This document shows positions 1 through 8,728 of a stretch of 17,295 nucleotides of DNA, one piece after another. The notes beneath the pieces are model-generated. The model saw only the letters and a program-made list of their open reading frames with translations, was not told where the DNA came from and did no database searches. The DNA comes from Terrisporobacter sp. (GTDB lineage: Bacteria; Bacillota_A; Clostridia; Peptostreptococcales; Peptostreptococcaceae), in NCBI GenBank assembly GCA_029851945.1, contig JARKUZ010000085.1:1-17295 (forward strand), read 5' to 3'. The position numbers and the translations under genes are program-made. How positions within the stretch are numbered: the first letter of the stretch is position 1; the number at the start of each line of letters is the position of its first letter.

Positions 1-287
1 AATTATTAAAAAAACATAATATATAAAATCTAAAGTATTAAATTAAGCATCCGTATAAAATATATGTTAAATGTATTTAATATATTTGATATGTTTATTA
101 AAGGTATATTTAGGATTTAGCGTGCACGAACTTTAAAAATCAATATTAATGAAATATAAACTAATAACATAAAGATATATATTAATATAATCAAAGCTCA
201 AAATCTTATATGGAATTAAAATAGTTTATATACTTATGTATAATTTTAAAATTTATATTATCTAATATGAATTATAGGGAGACGATT
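1..287. other. Non-coding leader region upstream of the chemoreceptor
   Basis: No convincing coding frame was seen on either strand. Apart from the candidate sigma-28 promoter at 31-57, it holds an isolated 8-bp palindrome CGTGCACG at 121-128 and a TATAAT at 239-244, a possible housekeeping -10 with only a weak TTAAAA at about 216-221 in the -35 position. I see no riboswitch-like conserved, G+C-rich hairpins. Confidence 0.5.
31..57 (+). promoter_or_regulatory. Candidate sigma-28 (SigD)-type promoter upstream of the chemoreceptor
   Basis: TAAAGTAT at 31-38 is followed after exactly 11 nt by TCCGTATA at 50-57. The enterobacterial sigma-28 consensus is TAAAGTTT-N11-GCCGATAA. The -35 half matches 7 of 8 and the -10 half keeps the CCG core at the right spacing, but the ATAA part is poor. 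It fits the motility and chemotaxis genes downstream. It would leave a leader of about 220 nt before the receptor start, and chance matches are likely in such A+T-rich DNA. Confidence 0.3.
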
Positions 288-2033
288 ATGAGAAAGTTTA
301 AAGATTTAAAAATAGGTAGAAAACTTGCGATATCATTTATAATTGTATTACTACTTGCTACATTTTCAAGTATGTATACAATATCAAAATTAAAAGAAGC
401 AGAGGAGTTAAATACTCAGCTATTTAATGGACCGTATGTAGGAACAAATGAAACTATGGGTATACGTAGAGATTTAGTTTCTGCAGGAAGAAATACAGTT
501 AATATCGTACTTAGACAAAAGCCTGATGTTTATTTCCAAAAGGCAAAAGAAAATTTTGACAGTATAAACAATAGAATAGATAAAATATCTAAAACATTTA
601 CAGGAGATAAAAGTGATCTTGAAGAGGTTAGAACTGCTGTAAATAATTATAAATTAGAATGTCAAAATATTTATGATGTGGCAAGAACTGGTGATTACAA
701 AAAGGCTATGGAAATGAGTGATGAAAATACTCCATTTTATAATGATTACAACAAAGCTGTAGAACTTGCTACAAAGTTAAACGAAGGATCTAACCAAAGA
801 GGTATTGAATTTAATGAAAACATTCATAAAACAGTAAAAAATGCAATAATTGCATCTGTAGGTGTAAGTGTTTTAACTATAGTAGTAGGCCTTGCTATAT
901 CAATTTATATAACAAAATCTTTAACAAAGCCAATTGAAGAAATAGAAGAAGCTTCAAATAAAATGGCAAATGGAGATTTTGATATAAATATAGAATACGA
1001 ATCAAAAGATGAATTAGGTTTACTATCTGAAAGTATGCGCCATATGAGTAAAGAAGTAAAATCAATAGTAGATGATACTGTTTGCGTATTAGGAGAACTT
1101 GCTAAAGGTAACTTTAATGTTGAAACTAATGTTGAGTATATAGGCGTATTTAAAGATATAGAAAAATCTGTTACGAGAATAAGTAACGATTTAAGTGAAA
1201 CAATAGCACAAATAAATGCAGCTGCAGAAGAAGTTGAAGCAGCATCAAATCAAGTTTCAAGTGGATCACAAATGTTAGCACAAGGTGCTACAGAACAAGC
1301 AAGTGCTATACAAGAATTATCAGCAACAATAATAGAAATATCAGATAAGATAAAAGAAACAGCTGACAATGCAAGAAATGCTAACTCATTAACTAACAGT
1401 TCTGCAAAACAAGTTCAAGAAGGTAATGAACAAATGAAACAAATGGTAAATGCTATGGAAGAAATATCATTTACGTCTAACGAAATAAGCAGAATTATAA
1501 AAACTATAGACGATATAGCATTCCAAACAAATATATTAGCACTTAATGCTGCTGTTGAGGCTGCTAGAGCAGGTTCTGCAGGTAAAGGATTTGCTGTAGT
1601 TGCAGATGAAGTAAGAAACCTAGCTGCTAAATCAGCAGAAGCTGCTAAGAATACAGCTACATTAATTGAAAATTCTATGGAAGCTGTAAATAAAGGAACT
1701 GAAATAGTTGATAATACAGCACAATCTCTTCAAAAGATAATAGATACAACAAACAGAACTACTGTTATAGTAAATGATATAGCTAAAACATCAGAAGAAG
1801 AAGCTGTTGCTATAGCTCAAGTTACATTAGGTGTTGAACAAATTTCTGAAGTAGTGCAAACAAATTCAGCAACTTCAGAAGAAAGTGCTGCAGCAAGTGA
1901 AGAATTAAGTGGTCAAGCACAAATGTTAAAATCACTTATTGAAAACTTTAGATTAAAAGATATAAATAGTTCAAATAGATCAATAAACTTTAATACTGAC
2001 GAAGCTAGCTATTTTGAAATGAATGAGTTTTAG
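288..2033 (+). CDS. Methyl-accepting chemotaxis protein (4-helix-bundle sensor, HAMP, MCP signalling domain)
   Basis: This is a transmembrane chemoreceptor that binds or senses a ligand outside the cell and controls CheA through CheW. The start was set at ATG 288 because AGGGAGA (276-282) lies 5 nt upstream. An in-frame ATG at 267 lacks such a site and would add seven residues. From ATG 288 the protein has 581 residues: a basic N-terminus, a membrane helix at about 14-33, an all-helical outer sensor resembling the 4HB_MCP family to about 185, a second helix at about 186-208, HAMP at about 209-262, a second HAMP-like segment to about 303, then the long coiled signalling domain. The hairpin tip carries the invariant core [18 protein letters not shown] at about 412-429. 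There is no C-terminal NWETF-type tether for CheR/CheB. It heads the che locus, but a strong terminator separates it from cheA. The ligand cannot be told from sequence. Confidence 0.95.
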   Translation: MRKFKDLKIGRKLAISFIIVLLLATFSSMYTISKLKEAEELNTQLFNGPYVGTNETMGIRRDLVSAGRNTVNIVLRQKPDVYFQKAKENFDSINNRIDKISKTFTGDKSDLEEVRTAVNNYKLECQNIYDVARTGDYKKAMEMSDENTPFYNDYNKAVELATKLNEGSNQRGIEFNENIHKTVKNAIIASVGVSVLTIVVGLAISIYITKSLTKPIEEIEEASNKMANGDFDINIEYESKDELGLLSESMRHMSKEVKSIVDDTVCVLGELAKGNFNVETNVEYIGVFKDIEKSVTRISNDLSETIAQINAAAEEVEAASNQVSSGSQMLAQGATEQASAIQELSATIIEISDKIKETADNARNANSLTNSSAKQVQEGNEQMKQMVNAMEEISFTSNEISRIIKTIDDIAFQTNILALNAAVEAARAGSAGKGFAVVADEVRNLAAKSAEAAKNTATLIENSMEAVNKGTEIVDNTAQSLQKIIDTTNRTTVIVNDIAKTSEEEAVAIAQVTLGVEQISEVVQTNSATSEESAAASEELSGQAQMLKSLIENFRLKDINSSNRSINFNTDEASYFEMNEF

Positions 2034-2065
2034 TAAAAAAATAATATATCATAAATTATGATTTA

Positions 2066-2094
2066 AAAAATGGAAGCTTTTAGCTTCCATTTTT
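2066..2094 (+). terminator. Rho-independent terminator between chemoreceptor and cheA
   Basis: A perfect 13-bp stem (2066-2078 with 2082-2094) encloses a TTT loop. The core is TGGAAGCT/AGCTTCCA and the flanks are A-tract and T-tract, so it should work in both directions. It lies 33 nt after the receptor stop and only 47 nt before the cheA start. Confidence 0.85.
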
Positions 2095-2141
2095 AAAAGT
2101 TAGTTTTAAAGGAATTATCTTATTTAATAAAGGAGAGAAAT

Positions 2142-4286
2142 ATGAGTGGAGTAGATTCTTTAAATGAATTTTATGTGCATGAAAATATGCAGTTATTAGA
2201 ACAATTGGAAGAGATTTTACTTGCAGGTCAATCAGAAAATGGGAAGTTAGAGAAAGAACACATAGAAGAAATTTTCCGAGCGATGCATACTATTAAAGGT
2301 TCGTCTGCAATGATGGGGTATGATAGTTTAACAAAACTAACTCATAGTGTAGAAGATATATTTGATGCAATACGTAATGGGTTAGAACTTTCAAGTAATC
2401 AGTGGGATGAAGTTGTTGACCTTGTTTTAGCTAGTATAGATTTCTTGAAAGAAGAAATGTTAAATATTCAAGATGGTCTTCTTCCAGAAGCAAGTATTGA
2501 AGAACTACATGATAAGGCAATTAATTTTTTAAAAAGTGCAACAAATAAAGAAGATGATATAGATAATAAACCCAATGAAAATATACGAGAGTTAGAAGAA
2601 AATAAAGAAGAAAAAATTACAGCTAAAAATAGTAATGAAAATTATTTATGTGCAAAAGTATTCTTTGAACAAGGATGTGCTATGGAAAGTATAAGGGCTT
2701 TAGGTGTACTTACAATATTACAAAGCCTATGTTCTGAAGTAAAGCATATACCACAAGATTTAGATTCAGACTGTGATGATGTAATAATTAAAGACGGATT
2801 TATATTATATATGAGAACCGTTCAGGAACAATCATTAATAGAAGAAGCTATAAAAGATACAATGTTTTTAGATAGATACGAAATACATAGATTAAATGAT
2901 GAAGAGTTAGAAAGTGTATTTGGAATAACTACTTCAAAAGATGAAATAAAAGAAGAAAAAAATTGTGACACTAATGAAGAAATAATAGAAGCTCCAAAAG
3001 AAGAAAGTAGAAAGGTAGTAGAAGAGTCAAAAGAACAAAGTACAAATATAATAGAAGAAAAACAAGCACAAGTTCAAAAGAAAGATAAAAAAGAAGAACA
3101 AAATCAAGGTCATACACATAGTAAAAATAGTTATCTAACAGTAAATATTAATAAAATAGATACATTAATGAACCTTGTTGGAGAAATAGTTACTACAGAA
3201 TCCATGGTAGAAAAGCAATCTCAAGTAGAAAATTTTGACAGAGATAGTTTTGAAAAACAAGCTAGAAGACTTCACCAACTGACTAATGAATTACAAGATG
3301 TGGTAATGTCTATGCGTATGGTTCCAATATCTTCAACCTTTACTAAAATGCAAAGAGTTGTAAGAGATATGAGTAAGAAAACTGGAAAATTAGTAGACTT
3401 AGTTTTAATAGGAGAACAAACAGAAGTAGATAGAAATATATTAGAAAATATTTCAGATCCTTTAATGCACATGATTAGAAATAGTATGGATCATGGTATT
3501 GAAACTTTAGAAGAACGTAAAAATACAACTAAGCCAGAAAGAGCTACTGTTACATTAGAAGCTAAAAACACTGGTGGAGATGTTGTAATAATAATTAAAG
3601 ATGATGGTAGAGGTTTAAATAAAGAAGCTATAGTAAAAAAAGCTATTGAAAAAGGGATAACAACTAAAAGTATAGATGAAATAAGTGACAAAGAAGCATA
3701 TAACTTTATAATGGCACCAGGTTTCTCAACAAAAGAAGCCGTAAGTGAATACTCTGGAAGAGGAGTAGGTATGGATGTTGTATATACAAATATACGTAAG
3801 TTAAGAGGTTCAATTAGTATTGATAGTGAGCCAGGAAATGGAACAACTTTTATACTTAGAATTCCTCTAACATTAGCAATAGTAGATGGAATGAAGGTAA
3901 ATATAGGGGATCAAATTTATATTATACCAGCACTAAGTATAAAAGAAGTATTTAGACAAGGAGACTATGAAATAGTTAAAAATCCTAATGGGCAAGAACA
4001 TAGCATCATAAGAGGAAATTGCTATGAAATAGTAAGAGTCTCTAATGTATTAGGTATTAACTCTGAGAAAAATGATGAAGGTATTATGATATTAGTAGAG
4101 TCTGAAATGGGCAATGTGTGTATCATAGTAGATGGAATTTTAGGTCAACAACAAGTAGTTATAAAGCCAATACCGACTTTACTTACTCAATTTGACAAAG
4201 TTCAATCTTATATGTCAGGATGCTCTATTTTAGAAGATGGCTCAATTAGTTTAATACTTGATGTAAATGCAATAATACACAAGTAA
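2142..4286 (+). CDS. cheA: Chemotaxis sensor histidine kinase CheA
   Basis: CheA is a cytoplasmic kinase that autophosphorylates under receptor control and passes phosphate to CheY and CheB. All five regions are visible in 714 residues. P1 (HPt) spans about 1-125 with phospho-acceptor His49 in AMHTIKGSSAMMG. A P2-like response-regulator docking domain spans about 168-255. A charged Lys/Glu linker spans about 262-328. The P3 dimerisation helices span about 335-400. The P4 ATPase at about 405-575 carries the N-box around Asn447/His451 (RNSMDHG), the G1 box DDGRG (487-491) and the G2 box GRGVGMD (539-545). The P5 CheW-like domain runs from about 580 to the end. AGGAGAGA at 2131-2138 sets the start. 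It is the first gene of a tight run cheA-cheB-cheC-cheD-cheW-cheR-cheY. Little room for a promoter exists between the preceding terminator and this gene. Confidence 0.97.
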   Translation: MSGVDSLNEFYVHENMQLLEQLEEILLAGQSENGKLEKEHIEEIFRAMHTIKGSSAMMGYDSLTKLTHSVEDIFDAIRNGLELSSNQWDEVVDLVLASIDFLKEEMLNIQDGLLPEASIEELHDKAINFLKSATNKEDDIDNKPNENIRELEENKEEKITAKNSNENYLCAKVFFEQGCAMESIRALGVLTILQSLCSEVKHIPQDLDSDCDDVIIKDGFILYMRTVQEQSLIEEAIKDTMFLDRYEIHRLNDEELESVFGITTSKDEIKEEKNCDTNEEIIEAPKEESRKVVEESKEQSTNIIEEKQAQVQKKDKKEEQNQGHTHSKNSYLTVNINKIDTLMNLVGEIVTTESMVEKQSQVENFDRDSFEKQARRLHQLTNELQDVVMSMRMVPISSTFTKMQRVVRDMSKKTGKLVDLVLIGEQTEVDRNILENISDPLMHMIRNSMDHGIETLEERKNTTKPERATVTLEAKNTGGDVVIIIKDDGRGLNKEAIVKKAIEKGITTKSIDEISDKEAYNFIMAPGFSTKEAVSEYSGRGVGMDVVYTNIRKLRGSISIDSEPGNGTTFILRIPLTLAIVDGMKVNIGDQIYIIPALSIKEVFRQGDYEIVKNPNGQEHSIIRGNCYEIVRVSNVLGINSEKNDEGIMILVESEMGNVCIIVDGILGQQQVVIKPIPTLLTQFDKVQSYMSGCSILEDGSISLILDVNAIIHK

Positions 4287-4311
4287 TTTAGTTATCCAAG
4301 GAGAGATATCT

Positions 4312-5379
4312 ATGGAAGGTAGTAAAAAAATAAAAGTTTTAGTAATAGATGACTCTATGGTATTTAGAAGAGTAGTGTCAACTAGACTACAAGAATATTC
4401 AGATATAGAGGTTGTAGGAACAGCTAAAGATTCTTTTGAAGCTAAAGATAAAGTAATACAACTTAAGCCAGATGTATTAACTTTAGATGTAGAAATGCCG
4501 GGTATAAATGGTATTGAGTTTTTAAAAATACTAATGGAACAACATCCAGTACCAACTATTGTAATAAGTGGGGCAGATGGAAGATGCTTTGAAGCTATAG
4601 ATGCAGGAGCAGTAGGGTTTGTTGGAAAACCTACTGCAGATACGATGAACCAGTTTTTTGATGATTTATCAACAAAAATAAAAGAAGCATCTATTGCGAA
4701 ATTAGACAAGAAAACAAAAGTTCAATCTAGCGTTATACCAAATAAACGTAGGTTATTAGAAAATAATATAGTAAGAAAAAATGATAAAGATATAATTGCT
4801 ATAGGAGCTTCTATGGGAGGTGTTGAGGCAGTAGAAAAGCTACTAAAACAACTACCTATAGGATTGCCACCAATTGTAATAACACAACATATGCCACCAA
4901 TATTTACAAAAAAATATGCAGAAAGATTAGATAGAGGATGTGCATTAAAAGTAAAAGAAGGTGAAGATGGAGAAGAACTATTAAGTGGACATGCTTATAT
5001 TGCACCAGGAGCATTACAAATGGGGATTATAAGAAGAAATGGAAAATACATCTTAGATATAAAAAAAGGCCAAAAGATTAGTGGTCATTGTCCGTCGGTA
5101 GATTATTTATTTATGTCTGTTGCAAAGCAAGCAAAGGATAATTCAATAGGAGTTATTTTAACGGGTATGGGATCAGATGGAGCAAGAGGACTTTTAAGTA
5201 TAAAAAATGAAGGCGGATATACCATAGGACAAGATAAAAACTCTTGTGTTGTATATGGTATGCCTATGGTTGCTAAGAAAATTGGAGCAGTGCTAAGAGA
5301 AGCATCTTTAGATATGATGCCAAATATTATATTAAATCAATTAAAAAGAAGACAATTAACATCGAAAGTAAAAGGATAG
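4312..5379 (+). CDS. cheB: Chemoreceptor glutamate methylesterase/deamidase CheB
   Basis: CheB removes methyl groups from receptor glutamates, and its activity is raised by phosphorylation from CheA. The 355-residue protein has a receiver domain (about 5-125) with acidic Asp13/Asp14, phospho-acceptor Asp59 in TLDVEMPG, and a Lys in GKP at about 106. A linker follows, then the methylesterase domain from about 158. The catalytic triad is visible as Ser167 (GASMGG), His193 (TQHMPP) and Asp289 (GMGSDG), all in the expected family contexts. AAGGAGAG lies upstream of the ATG, and the gene follows cheA by 25 nt. It works against CheR in adaptation. Confidence 0.97.
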   Translation: MEGSKKIKVLVIDDSMVFRRVVSTRLQEYSDIEVVGTAKDSFEAKDKVIQLKPDVLTLDVEMPGINGIEFLKILMEQHPVPTIVISGADGRCFEAIDAGAVGFVGKPTADTMNQFFDDLSTKIKEASIAKLDKKTKVQSSVIPNKRRLLENNIVRKNDKDIIAIGASMGGVEAVEKLLKQLPIGLPPIVITQHMPPIFTKKYAERLDRGCALKVKEGEDGEELLSGHAYIAPGALQMGIIRRNGKYILDIKKGQKISGHCPSVDYLFMSVAKQAKDNSIGVILTGMGSDGARGLLSIKNEGGYTIGQDKNSCVVYGMPMVAKKIGAVLREASLDMMPNIILNQLKRRQLTSKVKG

Positions 5380-5395
5380 TTGGAGGATAATATAT

Positions 5396-6010
5396 ATGAA
5401 ATTTGAATGTGATAAGTTAAATGTATTTCGAGAGATAAGTAATATAGGATCAGGAAATGCATCTAATTCATTGGCAGTTATGTTAAATGAGTTAGTAGAT
5501 ATAGGCATTCCTAAAAGTGATATGGTAGGTTTTTCTGATATAACAGATAGCTATGAATCACCAGAGGAGTTAGTTGTTGGAACGGTACTTCAACTATCAG
5601 GAGATATGGAAGGTTTTATTATGGTGATAATGAAGGTAGATTCTGCATTCAATTTATTATCTAGACTTTCAGGAAGTAAAATAGATTGCGATAGAAATGA
5701 TTATAATAAAGTTTGTGAAACATTATCTTCTATTGGTGAAGTTTGTAATATACTTTGTGGAACGTATTTAACAGCAATTTCGGATATGACAAATTTAAAT
5801 GTAACTCCTTCTATTCCATATTTTAGTGTAGATATGGTCATGGCTATTATGAATTTACCAATGTCATTATATGGACCTGTATTTGATTCTATACTTTGTA
5901 TAGAGACGGACTTTTTCACTGAAGATCATGAAATAGAAGGAAAATATTATTTCCTTCCAGAAGCTGAGTCATGTGATAAATTATTAGCATCACTAGGATT
6001 TAATGTTTAG
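5396..6010 (+). CDS. cheC: CheY-P phosphatase CheC
   Basis: CheC dephosphorylates CheY-P in Bacillus/Thermotoga-type chemotaxis and also binds CheD. The 204-residue length and internal two-fold pattern fit the family. Each half has the ExxN phosphatase signature: Glu13/Asn16 in REISNIGSGNA and Glu115/Asn118 in GEVCNILCG, so both active sites look intact, unlike single-site relatives such as CheX. GGAGG lies 8 nt upstream of the ATG, and the gene follows cheB by 16 nt. The adjacent cheD supports a working CheC-CheD pair. CheC replaces CheZ, which is absent here, as expected in Firmicutes. Confidence 0.94.
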   Translation: MKFECDKLNVFREISNIGSGNASNSLAVMLNELVDIGIPKSDMVGFSDITDSYESPEELVVGTVLQLSGDMEGFIMVIMKVDSAFNLLSRLSGSKIDCDRNDYNKVCETLSSIGEVCNILCGTYLTAISDMTNLNVTPSIPYFSVDMVMAIMNLPMSLYGPVFDSILCIETDFFTEDHEIEGKYYFLPEAESCDKLLASLGFNV

Positions 6011-6020
6011 GAGATAAAAA

Positions 6021-6506
6021 ATGAAAAATATAACGGTTGGTATAGCCGATTTTAATATTGTTAAGGCTCCAGACCAAATTACGACCATTGGATTAGGATC
6101 ATGTTGTGGAATAGTATTATATGACGAAACAAAAAAGATAGCAGGTTTAGTTCATATTTTATTATCTGATTCAAAGAATGAGAAACTAGTTGTAAATAAA
6201 GCTAAATATGCAGATACTGGAATAAGTTTGCTGTATGAAGAAATGAAAAAATCAGGAGCAAATCCAATGTTTATAAAAGCTAAAATAGCGGGTGGGGCTC
6301 ATATGTTTACTTTTAAAAATGCAGAAAGTAGTATATTTACTATTGGAGAAAAAAATGTAAAGGCATGTAAAGAGACATTAAAAAGATTACATATACCTAT
6401 TGTCTCTGAAGATGTTTTAGGAACATGTGGTAGAACTATTACTTTTGATGTATTAACAAGTAAACTAAAAATCAAAAGTGTAGGAAAAGGTGAAAAAGTC
6501 ATTTAA
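6021..6506 (+). CDS. cheD: Chemoreceptor glutamine deamidase CheD
   Basis: CheD converts specific receptor glutamines to glutamates and exchanges between receptors and CheC. The 161-residue protein keeps the family's LGSC motif with nucleophile Cys28, His45 in the GLVHILLSDS segment, and Thr22 six residues before the cysteine, the layout of the Thermotoga Cys-His-Thr triad. The GGAHMF motif at about 91-96 is also typical. The ribosome site TAGGAGAT overlaps the cheC stop codon, and the gap to cheC is 10 nt, suggesting coupled translation. The last codons run into the ribosome binding site of cheW. Confidence 0.95.
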   Translation: MKNITVGIADFNIVKAPDQITTIGLGSCCGIVLYDETKKIAGLVHILLSDSKNEKLVVNKAKYADTGISLLYEEMKKSGANPMFIKAKIAGGAHMFTFKNAESSIFTIGEKNVKACKETLKRLHIPIVSEDVLGTCGRTITFDVLTSKLKIKSVGKGEKVI

Positions 6507-6525
6507 AAAGGAGGATGCCTTATAT

Positions 6526-7008
6526 ATGAGTACAAATGATGAAATAATAGATAATAAAATTGATGATTTATGTATGGTATTTATTATAGATAATCAAAAA
6601 TATGCTTTATCATCAAAATATATTACAGAAATTATTGAAATGCTACCTATAACTAAAGTTCCATTTATACCTGAATATATAAAAGGAATTATAAACTTAA
6701 GAAGTAATATAATACCTGTTATGGATGCAAGAATGAGATTTGGAATTAGTCCAAAAGAATATGATGAGAGAACTTGCATAATAATAATTGAAAATAATGA
6801 TGAAAAAATAGGTTTAATTGTAGATGCAGTAAATGAGGTTATTCATATTTCTGATGATCAAAGTATGAAAATGAATTCAAATGATATTGATGATAAACCT
6901 AATTTTATAAAGGGAGTTAGCGAAATAAATAATGAAGTCCAATTAATACTAGATTGTGATTCATTAGTAAAAATTGTAGAGGATATAGATTATGCACTTA
7001 ACAGATAA
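6526..7008 (+). CDS. cheW: Chemotaxis adaptor protein CheW
   Basis: CheW links receptor tips to the P5 domain of CheA. The start was set at ATG 6526, giving 160 residues. AGGAGG at 6509-6514 sits 11 nt upstream. A longer frame from GTG 6490 has no comparable site and would overlap cheD. One CheW-like SH3-type domain fills the protein: MVFIIDNQKYALSSKYITEI near the N-terminus, then the family's IKGIINLRSNIIPVMDAR core. There is no receiver domain, so it is CheW and not CheV. It overlaps the start of cheR by 17 nt. Confidence 0.95.
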   Translation: MSTNDEIIDNKIDDLCMVFIIDNQKYALSSKYITEIIEMLPITKVPFIPEYIKGIINLRSNIIPVMDARMRFGISPKEYDERTCIIIIENNDEKIGLIVDAVNEVIHISDDQSMKMNSNDIDDKPNFIKGVSEINNEVQLILDCDSLVKIVEDIDYALNR

Positions 7009-7807
7009 AGATTTCATAAGACTAAAGAACTTTATGTATAATAATTATGGGATAAATCTTGAGAAAAAAAGAACCCTGATAGAAACTAGATTAGGTCTTA
7101 TGGTAAGAAGATTAGGATTTAGAGATTTTAAGAGTTACATAGATAATTTAATGCAAGATAAAAGTGGAGAACAAGCAGCAGTTTTAGTAGAAAAGTTAAC
7201 TACAAACTTTACATATTTTATGCGTGAGGAACAACACTATGAATTTTTAAGGGATGAAGTTTTAACACATGCTTTGAAAAAGCCTCCAATAGGAGGAGTT
7301 AAAATTTGGTCAGCAGCTTCATCTACTGGAGAAGAACCTTACTGTATAGCCATGTTAGCTCAACAAATGATGTCTAAAAATCCTAGGTTAAAAGTTTCTG
7401 TAACTGCATCAGATATATCCAATAATGTATTAAATCAAGCTAAAATGGGGATTTATTCACAAGACAAAATAGCTAAGTTACCACAAACATGGATTAAGAG
7501 CTTTTTTAGGCAGTTAAATGATAGAAATTATAAAATTACAGATAATGTAAGAAATATAGTAGAATTTAAATACTTTAACTTAAATGATAATATAGGCTGG
7601 AATCATTCTAAATATGATGTCATATTTTGTAGAAATGTTATGATTTACTTTGATAATCCTACAAAGCAAAAATTATGTAAGAGATTATATGATTCATTAA
7701 AACCAGGAGGATATCTGATAATAGGTATGTCAGAAAATTTATCTAATCTACAAACTGACTTTGAAAGAGTGAGACCATCTGTATATAAAAAAAATTATAA
7801 CAAGTAA
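6992..7807 (+). CDS. cheR: Chemoreceptor glutamate methyltransferase CheR
   Basis: CheR methylates receptor glutamates with S-adenosylmethionine, opposing CheB. It has 271 residues. A helical N-terminal domain (about 1-75) ends in TTNFTYFMRE, the family's T-N-x-T-x-F-x-R signature. The Rossmann methyltransferase domain has the SAM-binding segment SAASSTGEEPY (107-117), the acidic TASDIS (138-143), DVIFCRNVMIYF (209-220) and LKPGGYL (236-242). There is no TPR extension. The start lies 17 nt inside cheW with AGAGGA upstream, so it is probably translationally coupled to cheW. Confidence 0.96.
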   Translation: MHLTDKDFIRLKNFMYNNYGINLEKKRTLIETRLGLMVRRLGFRDFKSYIDNLMQDKSGEQAAVLVEKLTTNFTYFMREEQHYEFLRDEVLTHALKKPPIGGVKIWSAASSTGEEPYCIAMLAQQMMSKNPRLKVSVTASDISNNVLNQAKMGIYSQDKIAKLPQTWIKSFFRQLNDRNYKITDNVRNIVEFKYFNLNDNIGWNHSKYDVIFCRNVMIYFDNPTKQKLCKRLYDSLKPGGYLIIGMSENLSNLQTDFERVRPSVYKKNYNK

Positions 7808-7821
7808 TTGGAGGAAAAAAT

Positions 7822-8175
7822 ATGAAAAGAGTACTAATAGTTGATGATGCAGCATTTATGCGTATGTCTATACGTAATATGCTTGAAAATAATGGATTTG
7901 AGATAGTTGGAGAAGCTGAAAATGGAGTAATGGCAATTGAAAAATACAAAGAATTACAGCCAGAAGTTGTTACTATGGATATAACTATGCCTGAAATGGA
8001 TGGATTAGAAGCACTAAGAGAAATAAAGAAAATTGATCCATCTGCTTCAGTTGTAATGGTATCTGCATTAGGACAAGAGGCAAGAATGAAAGAAGCTATA
8101 ATATATGGAGCAAAAGGGTTTATAGTAAAGCCTTTTAAGGAAGAAATTATAGTATCTGCTTTATCTAAATTATAA
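7822..8175 (+). CDS. cheY: Chemotaxis response regulator CheY
   Basis: CheY is a free-standing receiver domain of 117 residues. It is phosphorylated by CheA and carries the signal to the flagellar switch. Asp8/Asp9, phospho-acceptor Asp53 (TMDITMPEMDG), Ser81 in the switch position and Lys103 (VKPF) are all present. No output domain is attached. GGAGG lies 8 nt upstream of the ATG. It follows cheR by 14 nt and is the last gene of the operon before a strong terminator. A CheY role is favoured over a Spo0F-like role because of the context. Confidence 0.94.
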   Translation: MKRVLIVDDAAFMRMSIRNMLENNGFEIVGEAENGVMAIEKYKELQPEVVTMDITMPEMDGLEALREIKKIDPSASVVMVSALGQEARMKEAIIYGAKGFIVKPFKEEIIVSALSKL

Positions 8176-8191
8176 TTTAATTTATAAGAAT

Positions 8192-8226
8192 AAAAAAATA
8201 GTTAGCATATTGCTAACTATTTTTTT
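8192..8226. terminator. Bidirectional terminator shared by cheY and the GtrA-like gene
   Basis: A perfect stem of about 16 bp (8192-8207 with 8211-8226) encloses a TAT loop. The core is TAGTTAGCA/TGCTAACTA, with an A-tract on one side and a T-tract on the other. It ends the che operon on the + strand, and its right arm overlaps the last codons of the converging gene, so it can act for both. Confidence 0.88.
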
Positions 8227-8615
8227 ATTACTTTCCTCATAAGAAGAAATATCGGGGGAGTAGTAAAAGCTGGAGCAATTATTGGTGACAATATTTCTCC
8301 AAGTTTAAATACATTTACAAGTATTACTATAACTCCCATATTTAATATATATTCAAATATATATATTAATATTGAATAGAAAAATTTTTTATAAGAATAT
8401 TTCTTTTCTTTAAAAGTATATTTACTATTTAATATATAAGATGCTGTTATACTAATAACGCTAGTTATAGTATATGCTAATAGGTAGTAAAGCTTAAAGT
8501 AAAGAAACAAAGTAAGGTATATACCTTGAGAGATTATAAAATTGCTCATACCTATTATATTGAACTTTATATATTCAATTATTTTATGCCTGTACTTTTT
8601 TAATATTGTTGACAT
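8217..8615 (-). CDS. GtrA-family membrane protein
   Basis: This is a 132-residue protein with about four hydrophobic helices (about 17-37, 41-61, 77-98 and 104-124). A basic N-terminus is followed by IEYIKFNIIGMSNFIIS, then ASYILNSKYTFKE between helices 2 and 3, both typical of the GtrA/DPMS-like family (PF04138). Family members are linked to flipping of undecaprenyl-phosphate-linked sugars for cell-surface glycosylation; that role here is inference. AGGAG at 8623-8627 lies 7 nt before the start. A TTGAAT-N17-TATTAT promoter lies upstream. No glycosyltransferase is adjacent, so the partner is unknown. Its 3' end runs into the shared terminator with cheY. Confidence 0.82.
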   Translation of the reverse strand: MSTILKKYRHKIIEYIKFNIIGMSNFIISQGIYLTLFLYFKLYYLLAYTITSVISITASYILNSKYTFKEKKYSYKKFFYSILIYIFEYILNMGVIVILVNVFKLGEILSPIIAPAFTTPPIFLLMRKVIKK

Positions 8616-8647
8616 ATATACACTCCTAAGATGAAAGACATAAACTT

Positions 8648-8676
8648 ATAATAATATTATTTGAGCATAAATTCAA
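8648..8676 (-). promoter_or_regulatory. Likely promoter of the GtrA-like gene
   Basis: On the - strand, TTGAAT (8671-8676) is separated by 17 nt from TATTAT (8648-8653), a good sigma-A match. It lies about 32 nt from the start codon. Confidence 0.5.
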
Positions 8677-8728
8677 TTTATTCTTTATTATAAGTATTTG
8701 TTAGTTCAAAACTTGCTATGAATTTAGA

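Noticed and set aside
1..266. Possible riboswitch, for example for c-di-GMP, in the long receptor leader
   Set aside because: None of the conserved helices or G+C-rich loops of such elements could be found.
267..287. Upstream ATG start for the chemoreceptor
   Set aside because: The ribosome binding site AGGGAGA lies between this ATG and the one at 288, so it serves the latter.
4251..4709. Long open frame on the - strand opposite cheA/cheB (152 codons)
   Set aside because: It mirrors the codon pattern of cheB, has no ribosome binding site or family likeness, and lies fully within well-supported genes.
6490..6525. Upstream GTG start for CheW
   Set aside because: It would overlap cheD and has no suitable ribosome site. 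ATG 6526 has AGGAGG upstream, and the added residues match no CheW feature.
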